Part shown: piece by piece, positions 1-8,826 of the stretch
Numbering within the stretch: position 1 is the stretch's first letter
How the letters are laid out: each line of letters starts with the position of its first letter
NCBI RefSeq assembly: GCF_008973825.1
Contig: NZ_WCHR01000018.1
Coordinates: 1-64,000, forward strand
Length of the DNA stretch: 64,000 nucleotides
Source: Gemmobacter serpentinus
GTDB taxonomy: Bacteria; Pseudomonadota; Alphaproteobacteria; Rhodobacterales; Rhodobacteraceae
Direction: 5' to 3'
Position numbers and translations under genes: made by a program
The notes under the pieces: generated by a model
The model's database searches: none
What the model saw: the letters and a program-made list of their open reading frames with translations, nothing else
What the model was told of the DNA's origin: nothing

Positions 1-50
1 CGTCCGATAGCGGGTAGGCTTAGGTCGCGTCATCGCAGACCATTAACCCT

Positions 51-341
51 ATGGATTCCTCATGTGAATCCTGCTCGCGGGGGAATTCTGCAACAACGCC
101 CATGGGGCTATTCAAAGGCCGCCGCTTCCGCGGTCGAATTTCGCACCGCCGTTCTCAGGGCCTTCGCCCGGATGATGGAAGGTCTGGCCTCCGAAGGCGG
201 CCAGGAGAGGGGCGTCATGATCGAAGCGACCTATTATACCTCAAGGCGCACCGCAAGGCCTCGAGCCTGGGGGCGAAAAAGGGGGGCGACGATCACCGCG
301 GGCGCGTGATCGGGCGCACGAAGGGTGTGACCTGCCACTGA
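51..341 (+). pseudogene. Decayed IS5-family transposase remnant
   Basis: Two overlapping forward frames together resemble the middle of an IS5-type transposase. The frame open from 64 reads FRTAVLRAFARMMEGLASEGG-like sequence followed by MIEATY. The frame open from 51 then continues with YLKAHRKASSLGAKKGGDD and GRVIGRTKG, which are the residues that normally follow M-I-D-A-T in this family. The switch between frames near 230 indicates a frameshift, and a stop at 339-341 cuts the rest, so the gene cannot be active. The catalytic DDE residues beyond this block are missing. The fragment lies just downstream of the importer operon that ends at 428. I recognise the family from motif memory only. 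Confidence 0.65.
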
Positions 342-427
342 GCTTTCATCCGGCCACGACCCGAGCCCGGCGACCATTTACACCTTTCGGCGCGGGTTTG
401 GGGGAGCAGTTACCGCGTCAGCGCCGA

Positions 428-1483
428 TCAGGCCGGGACCAGCCTGATATCCTCGGCGCGCCAGGTCACATGCACGTTGTCGCCCTTGACGAAGGGATGC
501 GCCGAGGGTGGCACGATCGCAAAGATCTCACCGGCGTCGCTTGCCAATGTGTATTGCACGTTATTGCCCAGATAGGCGGCATAGGTCACCTCAGCCGGAA
601 TTGTGCCGGCCTGGGGCTCCGCACGTAGTTGCACCTGATGCGGGCGCAGCACCATCTTGGCTGCGCCCTTCAGCTCCGATGCCAGCGGCAGGGTATAATC
701 CTGCCCCAGCAGACGCAGTCGGGTTTCGCCCGCGCCAGAGGCGGTGACCTCAGCGGCCAACAGGTTCGCATCGCCGATGAAATCCGCGATGAAGGCCGAA
801 GCCGGGCGTTCATACAGATCATGCGGGGTGCCCGCCTGCGCGATCTCGGCATTCTTCATCACGATGATCCGGTCCGACACCGCCATCGCCTCTTCCTGAT
901 CATGCGTCACATAGACTGCCGTCAGGCCAAGGCGCTGCTGGATCTGACGGATTTCCTCACGGACATGGCGGCGCAGCTTTGCGTCAAGGTTCGACAGCGG
1001 CTCGTCCAGCAGCAGCACCTCTGGTTCCAGCACGATGGCACGGGCAACCGCCACACGTTGTTGCTGGCCACCCGACAGCTCTGATGGCAGCCGGGCACCA
1101 AAGCCCTTCAGCCCGACCATCTCAAGCCCGGCCTCGACGCGGTCGCGGATCTCGGATTTGCCCAGCTTACGCATGGTCAATCCATAGGCCACGTTCTCGG
1201 CCACGCTCATATGCGGGAACAGGGCATAGCTCTGGAACACCATCGAGACCTTGCGATAGGTGGCGGACAGATGGGTCACATCCTCGCCCCCGATCAGGAT
1301 CCGGCCTTCGCTTGCGGATTCCAGCCCCGCAATCAGACGCAGCGTGGTGGTCTTGCCGCAGCCCGAAGGCCCCAGCAAGGTGCAAAGCGTGCCGGGCTGG
1401 ATCTCCAGCGTCAGCGGTTTCAGCGCCATCACCGCGCCATAGCGCTTGGTGACGTTTTCAAAACGGACAGAACCCTTGGTCAT
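428..1483 (-). CDS. afuC: ABC transporter ATP-binding protein, AfuC/FbpC-like
   Basis: This 351-residue protein is the ATPase of an importer with the permease and binding protein just upstream. Walker A (GPSGCGKTTT), the Q-loop (VFQSYALFPH), the signature LSGGQQQRVAVARA, Walker B (VLLLDEP) and the H-loop (VTHD) are all present in order in the first 230 residues, followed by a TOBE-type C-terminal domain. I place the start at 1483 because AAGG lies about 8 bases upstream; a more upstream ATG at 1510 would overlap the permease stop and has poorer spacing. The family (FbpC/AfuC/PotA-like) serves iron, polyamine or phospho-sugar importers; the substrate is decided by the binding protein, which here resembles AfuA. 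Confidence 0.85.
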   Translation of the reverse strand: MTKGSVRFENVTKRYGAVMALKPLTLEIQPGTLCTLLGPSGCGKTTTLRLIAGLESASEGRILIGGEDVTHLSATYRKVSMVFQSYALFPHMSVAENVAYGLTMRKLGKSEIRDRVEAGLEMVGLKGFGARLPSELSGGQQQRVAVARAIVLEPEVLLLDEPLSNLDAKLRRHVREEIRQIQQRLGLTAVYVTHDQEEAMAVSDRIIVMKNAEIAQAGTPHDLYERPASAFIADFIGDANLLAAEVTASGAGETRLRLLGQDYTLPLASELKGAAKMVLRPHQVQLRAEPQAGTIPAEVTYAAYLGNNVQYTLASDAGEIFAIVPPSAHPFVKGDNVHVTWRAEDIRLVPA

Positions 1484-1499
1484 ATCGGAACCTTTCATG

Positions 1500-3647
1500 T
1501 CACGCTGCAACCCGGTCGGCCCGGCGCAGACGGCGGCGGCCGATCACCGCCTGAAGCAGAAGGATGGCAAGCAGCATGGTCACGATCAGCACCACCGAAT
1601 AGGCGATCGCGATGCCGTATTCGTTGTTTTCGACCCGACCTACGATGAAGTTGGTCGAAAGGTTGTGCCGCGCCGAGACAAGGAAGATCACGGCAGAGAC
1701 CGAGGTGATGGCACGCACAAAGCTGTAGGTGATCGCGGCCATCAGCGCGGGCCCCATCAGCGGCAGGATGACCCGGCGCACAGTGGTGAAGCTGTTGGCA
1801 CCCAGGGTAATCGAGGCTTCATCCAGCGATTTGTCGAGCTGGCTCATCGCGGCAATCCCCCCGCGCACCCCCACCGGCATGTTGCGGAAGATGAAGACGA
1901 GGATCAGGATCATCGCCGTGCCGGTCATCTCGATCGGGGGGAAGTTGAAGGCCATGACATAGGCCACCCCGATCACCGTGCCCGGGATGGCGAAGGACAG
2001 CATGGTCGAGAATTCGAACGCATCCTTGCCTGAGAATTTCTGTCTTACCAGCAGATAGGCGGTGGCAAGCCCGACGGCGGCGGTCAGCGGTGCCGAGATC
2101 CCTGCAATCACCAATGTGGTAAAATAGCTGTCCCAGGCCGAGCCCACGAAATGCACCCCGTTGCGGACCACGATCCTGAAGGCCTTGCTGTAATGTTCAA
2201 AGGTGAAGCTGTGATCATATCCCCAAAGCTTCACGAAGCTGCCAAAGCCGATTAGCAGATAGATCATCAGCGTGAAAGCAGCCCAAGGCACTGCGGTCAG
2301 GTAGCAAGCCCATTTCAGCCCCGGATTGAGCCCTGCATTCTGGCCGTTATCTGCCTTGCCGGTGACGGTGGCGTAGCTCTTTTTTCCCAGCCATTTGCGC
2401 TGCGCCACAAAGGCCAGCAAGGTCATTGACAGCAAGATCATCGACAAGAGCGCAGCTTTTGCCGGATCGGCGACGGTGCCGACGATGGCAAAATAGATCT
2501 CGGTCGAAAGGACGTTGAAATTGCCGCCCAGAACCAGGGGGTTGCCGAAATCGGCAAGGCTTTCGATGAAGCCCAGCAGGAAGGCATTGGCAAGGCCCGG
2601 CCGCATCAGCGGCAGCGACACATGCCGGAAGGTTTGCCAGCGATTGGCGTCAAGTGTCTGACTGGCCTCTTCCATCGAAGGGGAAATCCCCTCGACCACG
2701 CCGATCAGCACGAGGAAAGCGATGGGGGTAAAGCTCAGCATCTGCGCCAGCCAGACCCCCCAGAAGCCGTAAAGCCAGCGGGTCTTTTCCATCCCGAAGG
2801 CCCAGGCGAAAAACTCGGTCAGGGTGCCGGAACGGCCAAACAGCAGGATCAGCGCAAGCCCGATCACGAAGGGTGGCGTGATGATCGGCAGGATGGTCAG
2901 CACCCGCAGCAGCGTTTTCGCCCGGAAATCGGTGCGCGTGAAGATCAGCGCGAAGGACAGGCCCAGTGCGGTGGTGCCCAACCCGGTCATAAGGCCAAGC
3001 ACCAGCGAATTGACCGCCGGGCCACAATAACCCGCCCCGCTCAGGCAGGCCAGCGACCAGGTTTCAGAGGCAAAGAACCGTGGCAGGAATTCAGACAGAC
3101 CAAAACCCTCGCCACCTTTCAGCGAAAAGGCCTGCACCAAGATGAACGCCATCGGGTAGAAAACGAAGACCCCGACCAATGCGACGATCATTCCGACAAG
3201 GCCGGTGACAAAGGCATCTCCGCGCCCGCGCCCCATGCCGGAGATTCCGGTGGTCAGGATGAACAGCAGCGCGATGGCCACGACAAAGGCACCAAGCCCC
3301 ATGCCGGGCTGGGCCGCATCGCCAAGCGCCGCAAGGCGCGGCCCTTTGCCAAGGATCAGCAGCCCCTGACCGGCCAGCAGCCCGAGCCCCGCCGCCCCGG
3401 CCAGCACCCAGGCGCGGGCCTGCCGCACCGGGTGGACCGGCAGATAGGTCACAACCAGCGCCGCCAGCAGGGCAAGGCCCGGCCCGGCAAGCCACCAGCG
3501 GCCGGTCGCCGTTTCCATCAGCCCCGGACCCATGCCCGACTGACCGATCCAGCCAAGGGACAGCACGCCCCCCGCCACCATATACCAGGGCAGCAGGATA
3601 AACCCTGCCAGCCCGACCCAGGCCCAAAGCCTCGCGGTGCGTGCCAT
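1500..3647 (-). CDS. afuB: ABC transporter fused permease, AfuB/FbpB-like
   Basis: This 715-residue membrane protein contains two permease units in one chain. Each unit has a cytoplasmic EAA loop that docks to the ATPase: EASQTLDANRW near residue 327 and EASITLGANSF near residue 612, each followed by a LPLM-type segment. Extra hydrophobic helices occupy the first 150 residues. A fused permease is the usual form for the FbpB/AfuB group, so a single chain supplies the whole channel. It is encoded between the binding-protein gene and the ATPase gene, all on the minus strand, with about 70 bases and a hairpin separating it from the binding-protein gene. Confidence 0.86.
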   Translation of the reverse strand: MARTARLWAWVGLAGFILLPWYMVAGGVLSLGWIGQSGMGPGLMETATGRWWLAGPGLALLAALVVTYLPVHPVRQARAWVLAGAAGLGLLAGQGLLILGKGPRLAALGDAAQPGMGLGAFVVAIALLFILTTGISGMGRGRGDAFVTGLVGMIVALVGVFVFYPMAFILVQAFSLKGGEGFGLSEFLPRFFASETWSLACLSGAGYCGPAVNSLVLGLMTGLGTTALGLSFALIFTRTDFRAKTLLRVLTILPIITPPFVIGLALILLFGRSGTLTEFFAWAFGMEKTRWLYGFWGVWLAQMLSFTPIAFLVLIGVVEGISPSMEEASQTLDANRWQTFRHVSLPLMRPGLANAFLLGFIESLADFGNPLVLGGNFNVLSTEIYFAIVGTVADPAKAALLSMILLSMTLLAFVAQRKWLGKKSYATVTGKADNGQNAGLNPGLKWACYLTAVPWAAFTLMIYLLIGFGSFVKLWGYDHSFTFEHYSKAFRIVVRNGVHFVGSAWDSYFTTLVIAGISAPLTAAVGLATAYLLVRQKFSGKDAFEFSTMLSFAIPGTVIGVAYVMAFNFPPIEMTGTAMILILVFIFRNMPVGVRGGIAAMSQLDKSLDEASITLGANSFTTVRRVILPLMGPALMAAITYSFVRAITSVSAVIFLVSARHNLSTNFIVGRVENNEYGIAIAYSVVLIVTMLLAILLLQAVIGRRRLRRADRVAA

Positions 3648-3674
3648 GTTCTGTTTTCCTGTAGCTACGAAAGT

Positions 3675-3700
3675 GGCCCGCGCGACATGCCGCGCAGGCC
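3675..3700 (-). terminator. Intercistronic hairpin after the binding-protein gene
   Basis: GGCCCGCGCG (3675-3684) pairs with CGCGCAGGCC (3691-3700), giving a 10-bp stem with one G-U type pair and a 6-base loop. It lies between the afuA-like stop and the permease start. There is no U-run, so it is more likely an mRNA-stabilising or attenuating element that keeps binding-protein expression above permease expression. Confidence 0.45.
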
Positions 3701-3718
3701 CGTATCAGGCGCGAAGGA

Positions 3719-4747
3719 TCACTCTTCGATCTTGCCGCCTGCGTTCTTGACGTCCTTTTCCCAACGCGCCAGCAGGCGTTCGCGGGTATCGGCGGCTCCA
3801 TAAGTGGCGAAGTCGTAATCGATCAGCTTGACGGAGGCCATGTCCGGCGCCTCGGGATCGGTCGCAGCACCCGGATTGGCGGGGATGTTGTAGACCCCGA
3901 CCTCAAGCCCGGGCGACTGGCCTTCGGCGGAAATCACATATTCCACCCATTTCTTCGCGGCTTCCATATTCGGGGTGCCATCGACCACCGAAACGGCCCC
4001 CAACTCGTAGCCGGTGCCCTCGCAGGGGGCCACGATCTCGACGGGGAAGCCCTCTTTCTTCAGCTTGACCATGTCATGCATGAAGCCGATGCCGATGGTG
4101 GTTTCGCCACGCGCGGTGGCCTTCACCGGCGCGGAGCCCGATTTGGTATACTGGTTCACGTTGCGGCCGATCTCGGCGAGCAGCTTGAACGCCTCGTCTT
4201 CACCGAACAGCTGCACCAGCGTGGCAAGTTCGGTATAGGCCGTGCCCGAGGAGTTCGGGTTCGCCACCTGAATCTCGCCCTTGTAGTCAGCTTTTGCCAG
4301 ATCACGCCAGCAGGCCGGGGCGGCAAGGCCTTTCTCGGCCAGCACATCCTTGTTGTAGATGAAACCCAGCAGACCCACATGCACGCCGATGGCACGGCCC
4401 TCGGTCATTTCGGTCATGTTCTGCGCCCAGCCCAGCAGGCCCGAGACATCGACGCCGGTCGCGGTGGTCAGCCCTTCGGTCGCGGCGATGATATGGGGGT
4501 CGCCCGTGCCGCCCCACCAGACATCCACCTTCGGATTGCCCTTTTCGGCGCGCAGCTGTGCCAGAACCTCGCCGGTCGATTTGCGCACCATGGCGACATC
4601 GACGCCGGTATCGATCTTGAAGTTCTGCGCCATCAGATCGCACCAGGCCTGCTCGTTCGAGCAGACCACATTCAACTCCTCGGCCATGGCACCCGTTGCC
4701 GACAGGCCCGCAGCCAGCGCCAATGCGCTGATCCATTGTTTCTTCAT
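3719..4747 (-). CDS. afuA: AfuA-like periplasmic substrate-binding protein
   Basis: The 342-residue product begins with a Sec signal peptide (KK, then ALALAAGLSATGAMA with a cut before EELNVV). The start at 4747 is chosen because GGGAGG sits about 5 bases upstream; the frame is open further upstream but without signal-peptide logic. Motifs DVWWGGTGDPH, ANPNSSGTAYT, VNQYTKSGSAP and VAPCEGTGYE match my recollection of AfuA, the Actinobacillus protein that binds hexose phosphates rather than ferric iron. Classic ferric-binding FbpA proteins instead carry a C-terminal paired tyrosine motif, which I do not see. It is the first gene of a minus-strand importer operon, divergent from a two-component system. 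A phosphonate substrate is the main alternative. Confidence 0.8.
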   Translation of the reverse strand: MKKQWISALALAAGLSATGAMAEELNVVCSNEQAWCDLMAQNFKIDTGVDVAMVRKSTGEVLAQLRAEKGNPKVDVWWGGTGDPHIIAATEGLTTATGVDVSGLLGWAQNMTEMTEGRAIGVHVGLLGFIYNKDVLAEKGLAAPACWRDLAKADYKGEIQVANPNSSGTAYTELATLVQLFGEDEAFKLLAEIGRNVNQYTKSGSAPVKATARGETTIGIGFMHDMVKLKKEGFPVEIVAPCEGTGYELGAVSVVDGTPNMEAAKKWVEYVISAEGQSPGLEVGVYNIPANPGAATDPEAPDMASVKLIDYDFATYGAADTRERLLARWEKDVKNAGGKIEE

Positions 4748-4886
4748 CAAATCCTCCCTTGGGTCCGGCGGGCCACTCTCCCTGCGGCGCATGACCGGAT
4801 CGGTTACAGCGTGGCACAGGCGCTGCCCCGCAGGCGAGGGGTCGGATCGCCCATCTACTGGTGCTGGGCAGGGTTTTCGATGAACA

Positions 4887-4916
4887 CTGTTACAGGGCAC
4901 CATGTTGGCTGTCACA
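4887..4916. promoter_or_regulatory. Direct repeats between the importer and two-component genes
   Basis: The 262-base divergent intergenic region (4748-5009) holds CTGTTACA at 4887-4894 and CTGTCACA at 4909-4916, starting exactly 22 bases apart, i.e. two helical turns. A related GGTTACAG lies at 4802-4809. OmpR-type regulators bind in-phase direct repeats, so these are candidate sites for the response regulator encoded at 5010. Confidence 0.35.
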
Positions 4917-5009
4917 ATTGAAACCCAATGCCCTCTCCCCCGGGATGCGGCGCTTGGGCATCATGTCAGAGTCGGGCGGAGAGAGGTCCGGCACGGAGGA
5001 AATGAAGCC

Positions 5010-5735
5010 ATGACCAGCACCCCGCCGCAGGGGCCGACCGTGGTCATCGTCGATGATGACCCGGATCTGCGCGTAACGCTCGCCGCATTGCTGGCCGAGA
5101 ACGGCTTTGTTCCGCTGCCGGTTGCCGACAGTGCAGGCTTCTTTGCCGCGGCCAATGCCGGGCCGGTCGATCTGGCGCTGATCGATCTGCGGCTGCAGGG
5201 GGAAAGTGGCCTGACGCTGGCGATCCGCATCCGCGAGCGCATGGGCCTGCCGATCGTGATGCTGACCGGGCGCGGTGATGAAACCGACCGGGTGATCGGG
5301 CTGGAAACCGGGGCGGATGACTATATCACCAAACCCTTCAGCCCCCGCGAGCTGGTCGCACGTCTGCGCGCCGTCCTGCGCCGCAGCGGGCATCCGGCGC
5401 TGGCCAATCCCGATCGCAGCCAGAGCCAGATCCGCGCCTTTGGCCAGCTGCGGCTGGATCAGACCCGGCGCGAGCTGCTGGGGCCGGACGGGGCCGAAAT
5501 CGCCCTGACCAATGCCGAATATCGCCTGCTCGATTACTTTCTGCGCCATCCCGACCGCATCATCGCCCGCACCGATTTGCTGCGAGAGCTTGGCAGCGAC
5601 CTGTCACTCTACATGGATCGCACCATTGATGTGCTGATCCTGCGCCTGCGCCGCAAGATCGAGCCGGTGCCCTCCAAGCCGGTGCATCTGCAGACCCGGC
5701 GCGGGCTGGGCTATATCTTCGTGACCGAGGCATGA
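5010..5735 (+). CDS. OmpR-family response regulator
   Basis: This 241-residue protein has an N-terminal receiver domain with the acidic pocket VDDD at residues 14-17, the phosphoacceptor Asp59 in LALIDLRLQG, and the conserved Lys in DDYITKPF. A C-terminal winged helix of the OmpR/PhoB type follows, ending with RTIDVLILRLRRKI and TRRGLGYIF. The start at 5010 is set by GGAGGA about 9 bases upstream. Its stop overlaps the sensor kinase start in an ATGA junction, so the two are translationally coupled. It is transcribed divergently from the AfuABC-like importer, which it probably controls. Confidence 0.88.
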   Translation: MTSTPPQGPTVVIVDDDPDLRVTLAALLAENGFVPLPVADSAGFFAAANAGPVDLALIDLRLQGESGLTLAIRIRERMGLPIVMLTGRGDETDRVIGLETGADDYITKPFSPRELVARLRAVLRRSGHPALANPDRSQSQIRAFGQLRLDQTRRELLGPDGAEIALTNAEYRLLDYFLRHPDRIIARTDLLRELGSDLSLYMDRTIDVLILRLRRKIEPVPSKPVHLQTRRGLGYIFVTEA

Positions 5736-8206
5736 TGCGGCTGCGCCCCAGCATCCGGGCACGGCTGTTGCTGGCGTTGGTCGCGCTGGCTGCGGCCACG
5801 CTGGTCGTCGGGGCCACAAGCTGGATCACGCTGCGGCAGGCGACCGACCGGCTGGACCGGCTGCATGACGAGACGCTTGCCGCAGGCGATCGCGCGCTGG
5901 TGCTTTCGCGTCAGGCCTCGGATCTGGCGACGCGGGCCCCCTATCTGCTGACCATCGAAAGCCCGTTCCGTCTCCACGAAGAGGCCGAGGCCGCCCGGCG
6001 CCAGATTGCGGGCATCGCAGGCAATCTGTCCCCACCGGATGAGGCGAAGATTTCTGTCGTGCTGCAAGATATGGACGGCGCGCTGAGCGATCTGGTCGCC
6101 CAGGCCACCGCGCGGGTGGCGCTGACAGACCAGATCCTGCGCCAGAATGCGCAGATTTCGGCGCTGGAGCGGCGCTTTTCGGCCCTGGCGGGCACGCTAC
6201 GCAGCTCGTTGCCGGAAGGGCAGGACTGGCTTGGCCTGCAACGCATCGCCGCCGCGCTGATCGGTGCAGGCCGGGCCAGCAGCCTGGTCAGTGTCGGTGA
6301 GTTCCAGCGCGAGTATCATCGGCTGAGCCTGCGGATGGAGGCACGGCCTGATCCGGCAGGTCGTGCGGAGTTCGCCCAGTTGCGCCAAATTGCGGAAGGT
6401 CCGGGCGGCTTGTTCGAACTGCGCAGGCTGGAACTGGCGCACAAGATCGCGGCCGAGGCGGCCATGACGCGGATCCGGCATGGTGCCGAAGCCGTCAGCA
6501 GACATGCTGCAGGCGTCACCGCCCTTGCCCAATCCGATATCGCGCAGGAACGCGTCCAGACCGTCACAGCCCTTGCCTTTGCCAAGGGCATCATCATCGT
6601 GGTCAGCCTTATCTCTGCCATCGTGGCGCTGGTAGCGGCGCTGTTTGTCTCGGGCTATGTCACCGCCAATCTGCGGGCGGTGTCAGGCGCGATGATGCGC
6701 CTTGCGGTGGGCGACCGCAGCACCCGTCTGCCGCGCGGCGAACATGCGGGCGACGAGATCGGCAAGCTGTTTCACGCCTTCCGGGCCTTTCGGGCCCGGA
6801 CCCTGCGGCTTGACAGGTCGAACCGGCAACTGGCGCAACGCAACGTCCTGTTCGAGACCCTTTATGACGGCATGACAGACGGGCTGGCCATCCTGTCGGA
6901 CACGGGCAAGCTGGTGGCCCATAACCGCTGTTTTGCCAAGGTGCTGGACCTGCCCCCGGCATCGCTGGAAGGGCGGCCACATATGGCCCGGCTGCTGGCC
7001 GATGCAGGCTGGCGGCGCGAAGATGGTGCGGAGGGGTTCTCGGCACTGCACCATCCGGATGGGCGGGTGATCGAGCTGCGCGAAAACCCGCTGCCGACGG
7101 GTGGCAGCATCATGCTGCTGTCCGATATTTCGGCCCGCCGCGCGCTGGAGGAAAAGTTGCAGCGCGTGCAACGGACCGAGACATTGGGCAAGATCGCGGG
7201 CGAGGTGGCGCATGATTTCGGCAATATCCTGTCGACCATCACCACCAGCCTGCATCTGATGGAGGCGGCTCCCGCCGAACGCCAGCCCGCCCTGCGCCAG
7301 TCACTGGCCGCAGCACTGGATCTGGGCGGGTCCCTGACCCAGCGGCTACTGGCCTTTGCGCGGCGTCTGAACCTTGACCCCGAACCCGTGGATCTGAATG
7401 CCCTTGTCGAAGGTCTGGAGGATCTGATCGCCCTCGCGCTTGAGGATCGGATCAGCCTTACCATCCATCCCACATCTGCACCGCTGATGGTGCGCATCGA
7501 TGCGGGGCAGATGGAAAGCGCGCTTTTGAATCTTTGCCTGAATGCCGCAAAGGCCATTTCCGGTCCGGGGCGGATTGACATCCTGCTGACGCAAGCGGAC
7601 CCCGATCACGCAGCGATTGCCGTGGTCGATACCGGCTGCGGCATGTCCCCCGAGGTGCTGGCACAGGCGATGGAGCCCTTCTTCACCACCCGCAGCGACG
7701 GCACCGGCACCGGGCTGGGGCTTGCAATGGTGGATGGCTTCATTCGCCAGTCAGGCGGCGATATCCGCATCGTCTCGGCACCCGGTCAAGGCACGGCGGT
7801 CCATCTGACCTTGCCGCTGCTGCGCGAGAATGCACTTCCCGCCCTCCCACAGCTGCGCGTGCTGCTGGTTGAAGATGATCCGCAGGATGCCGCTCATGCC
7901 CGCCGTCTGCTGGATGGTGCCTCCATCACCGCCACCGCCGACCCGGCCGAGGCCACGGCGCTGATCGCCAGCGCCCCCCCCTTCGATCTGGTGATCAGCG
8001 ATCTGAACCTCGGGTTTGACCCGGCGGGTTGGCGCATCGCCCTCGCCGCGCTTGCCCGCGATCCCCGCACGCTTGCGATTGTCTGCTCTGGGCACCTGCC
8101 CGCAGAAAACCCGCTGGCCAGAACCCATCCCGGCCGGGGCTTTGCCCTGCCCAAACCTCTGGATCCGGCCACCTTGCTGGCCTGCCTGAAAGGAACCTTG
8201 CCCTGA
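5732..8206 (+). CDS. Hybrid sensor histidine kinase with C-terminal receiver
   Basis: The 824-residue protein has a transmembrane helix near residues 10-30, a long periplasmic helical sensor region, a second helix near 285-310, and a HAMP segment (around 315-370). A PAS-like segment precedes the kinase core. The H-box AGEVAHDFGNI has its His near residue 493; the N-box (MESALLNLCLNAAKA), the G1 box (DTGCGM) and the G2 box (GTGLGLAM) follow. From about residue 707 a receiver domain starts with LLVEDD and carries its Asp in LVISDLN. The periplasmic layout resembles TorS-type sensors. It overlaps the response regulator by 4 bases and the phosphatase gene by 1 base. Confidence 0.87.
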   Translation: MMRLRPSIRARLLLALVALAAATLVVGATSWITLRQATDRLDRLHDETLAAGDRALVLSRQASDLATRAPYLLTIESPFRLHEEAEAARRQIAGIAGNLSPPDEAKISVVLQDMDGALSDLVAQATARVALTDQILRQNAQISALERRFSALAGTLRSSLPEGQDWLGLQRIAAALIGAGRASSLVSVGEFQREYHRLSLRMEARPDPAGRAEFAQLRQIAEGPGGLFELRRLELAHKIAAEAAMTRIRHGAEAVSRHAAGVTALAQSDIAQERVQTVTALAFAKGIIIVVSLISAIVALVAALFVSGYVTANLRAVSGAMMRLAVGDRSTRLPRGEHAGDEIGKLFHAFRAFRARTLRLDRSNRQLAQRNVLFETLYDGMTDGLAILSDTGKLVAHNRCFAKVLDLPPASLEGRPHMARLLADAGWRREDGAEGFSALHHPDGRVIELRENPLPTGGSIMLLSDISARRALEEKLQRVQRTETLGKIAGEVAHDFGNILSTITTSLHLMEAAPAERQPALRQSLAAALDLGGSLTQRLLAFARRLNLDPEPVDLNALVEGLEDLIALALEDRISLTIHPTSAPLMVRIDAGQMESALLNLCLNAAKAISGPGRIDILLTQADPDHAAIAVVDTGCGMSPEVLAQAMEPFFTTRSDGTGTGLGLAMVDGFIRQSGGDIRIVSAPGQGTAVHLTLPLLRENALPALPQLRVLLVEDDPQDAAHARRLLDGASITATADPAEATALIASAPPFDLVISDLNLGFDPAGWRIALAALARDPRTLAIVCSGHLPAENPLARTHPGRGFALPKPLDPATLLACLKGTLP

Positions 8207-8826
8207 TGCTTCCCCTGCCTTCTGCCCTGATCTTCGATTGTGATGGCACGCTCGTGCTGTCGGCGGATCTGCATTACCGCGCCTTTACCGAGACCTTTGC
8301 AGCCCAAGGCCTGCATCTTGACCGCGCCTTCTATCTTGCGCGGGGCGGCTTTGCACGCCGGGCGCTGATCGGTGCCTGGATCGAGGATACCGGGCAGGCG
8401 GCGGATATTGAGGCATTGGTGCAGGGCAGCATCGATCACGCGCAGCGTCTGGCCGAGGCGGGTGCCTGCAGTCCCAACCCGCCAGTGGCCGCCTTGGCCC
8501 GGGCCTGGGGCGCGCGGCCATCAGCGGTTGCGTCCAATGGCGAATGGCCCGTGGTCACGAGCTCCTTGCGGGCCTGTCAACTGGACGGGCTATTCGACAC
8601 CGTTGTGACGCTGGATCAGGTGGCGCGGGCGAAACCGGAACCCGACATGTTCTTGTTGGCCGCCAGCCGCCTGAACACCGCACCGCAGGATTGTGTCGTG
8701 CTGGAAGACAGCGCCGAAGGCATTGCAGCGGCTGGCCGGGCAGGGATGCGGGCACTGGATGTGCGCAAGGCTGAAGACCTTGCCCTGATCACCGAATGGG
8801 TGGCGCATTTGACCCAGACCCCATGA
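8206..8826 (+). CDS. HAD-superfamily phosphatase (subfamily IA)
   Basis: This 206-residue protein shows the HAD motifs: the nucleophile pair in DCDGT (Asp11, Asp13), a serine/asparagine motif around VASNG, the Lys in RAKPEP, and the acidic pair in VVLEDSAEG. An alpha-helical cap is inserted after motif I, as in beta-phosphoglucomutase-like and sugar-phosphate phosphatases such as E. coli YqaB. Its ATG overlaps the kinase stop (TGATG), so it belongs to the regulatory operon. Next to an AfuA-like sugar-phosphate importer, a role in dephosphorylating the imported compound is a reasonable inference, not a demonstrated one. Confidence 0.8.
   Translation: MLPLPSALIFDCDGTLVLSADLHYRAFTETFAAQGLHLDRAFYLARGGFARRALIGAWIEDTGQAADIEALVQGSIDHAQRLAEAGACSPNPPVAALARAWGARPSAVASNGEWPVVTSSLRACQLDGLFDTVVTLDQVARAKPEPDMFLLAASRLNTAPQDCVVLEDSAEGIAAAGRAGMRALDVRKAEDLALITEWVAHLTQTP

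Noticed and set aside
2622-3803. 393-codon plus-strand frame opposite the permease
   Set aside because: It is an antisense shadow rich in Gln, His, Arg and Pro with no recognisable domain.
428-4747. Ferric iron FbpABC transporter
   Set aside because: The binding protein carries AfuA-like motifs and no C-terminal paired tyrosines, and the linked genes are a two-component system and a phosphatase. The ATPase and permease alone would not decide this.
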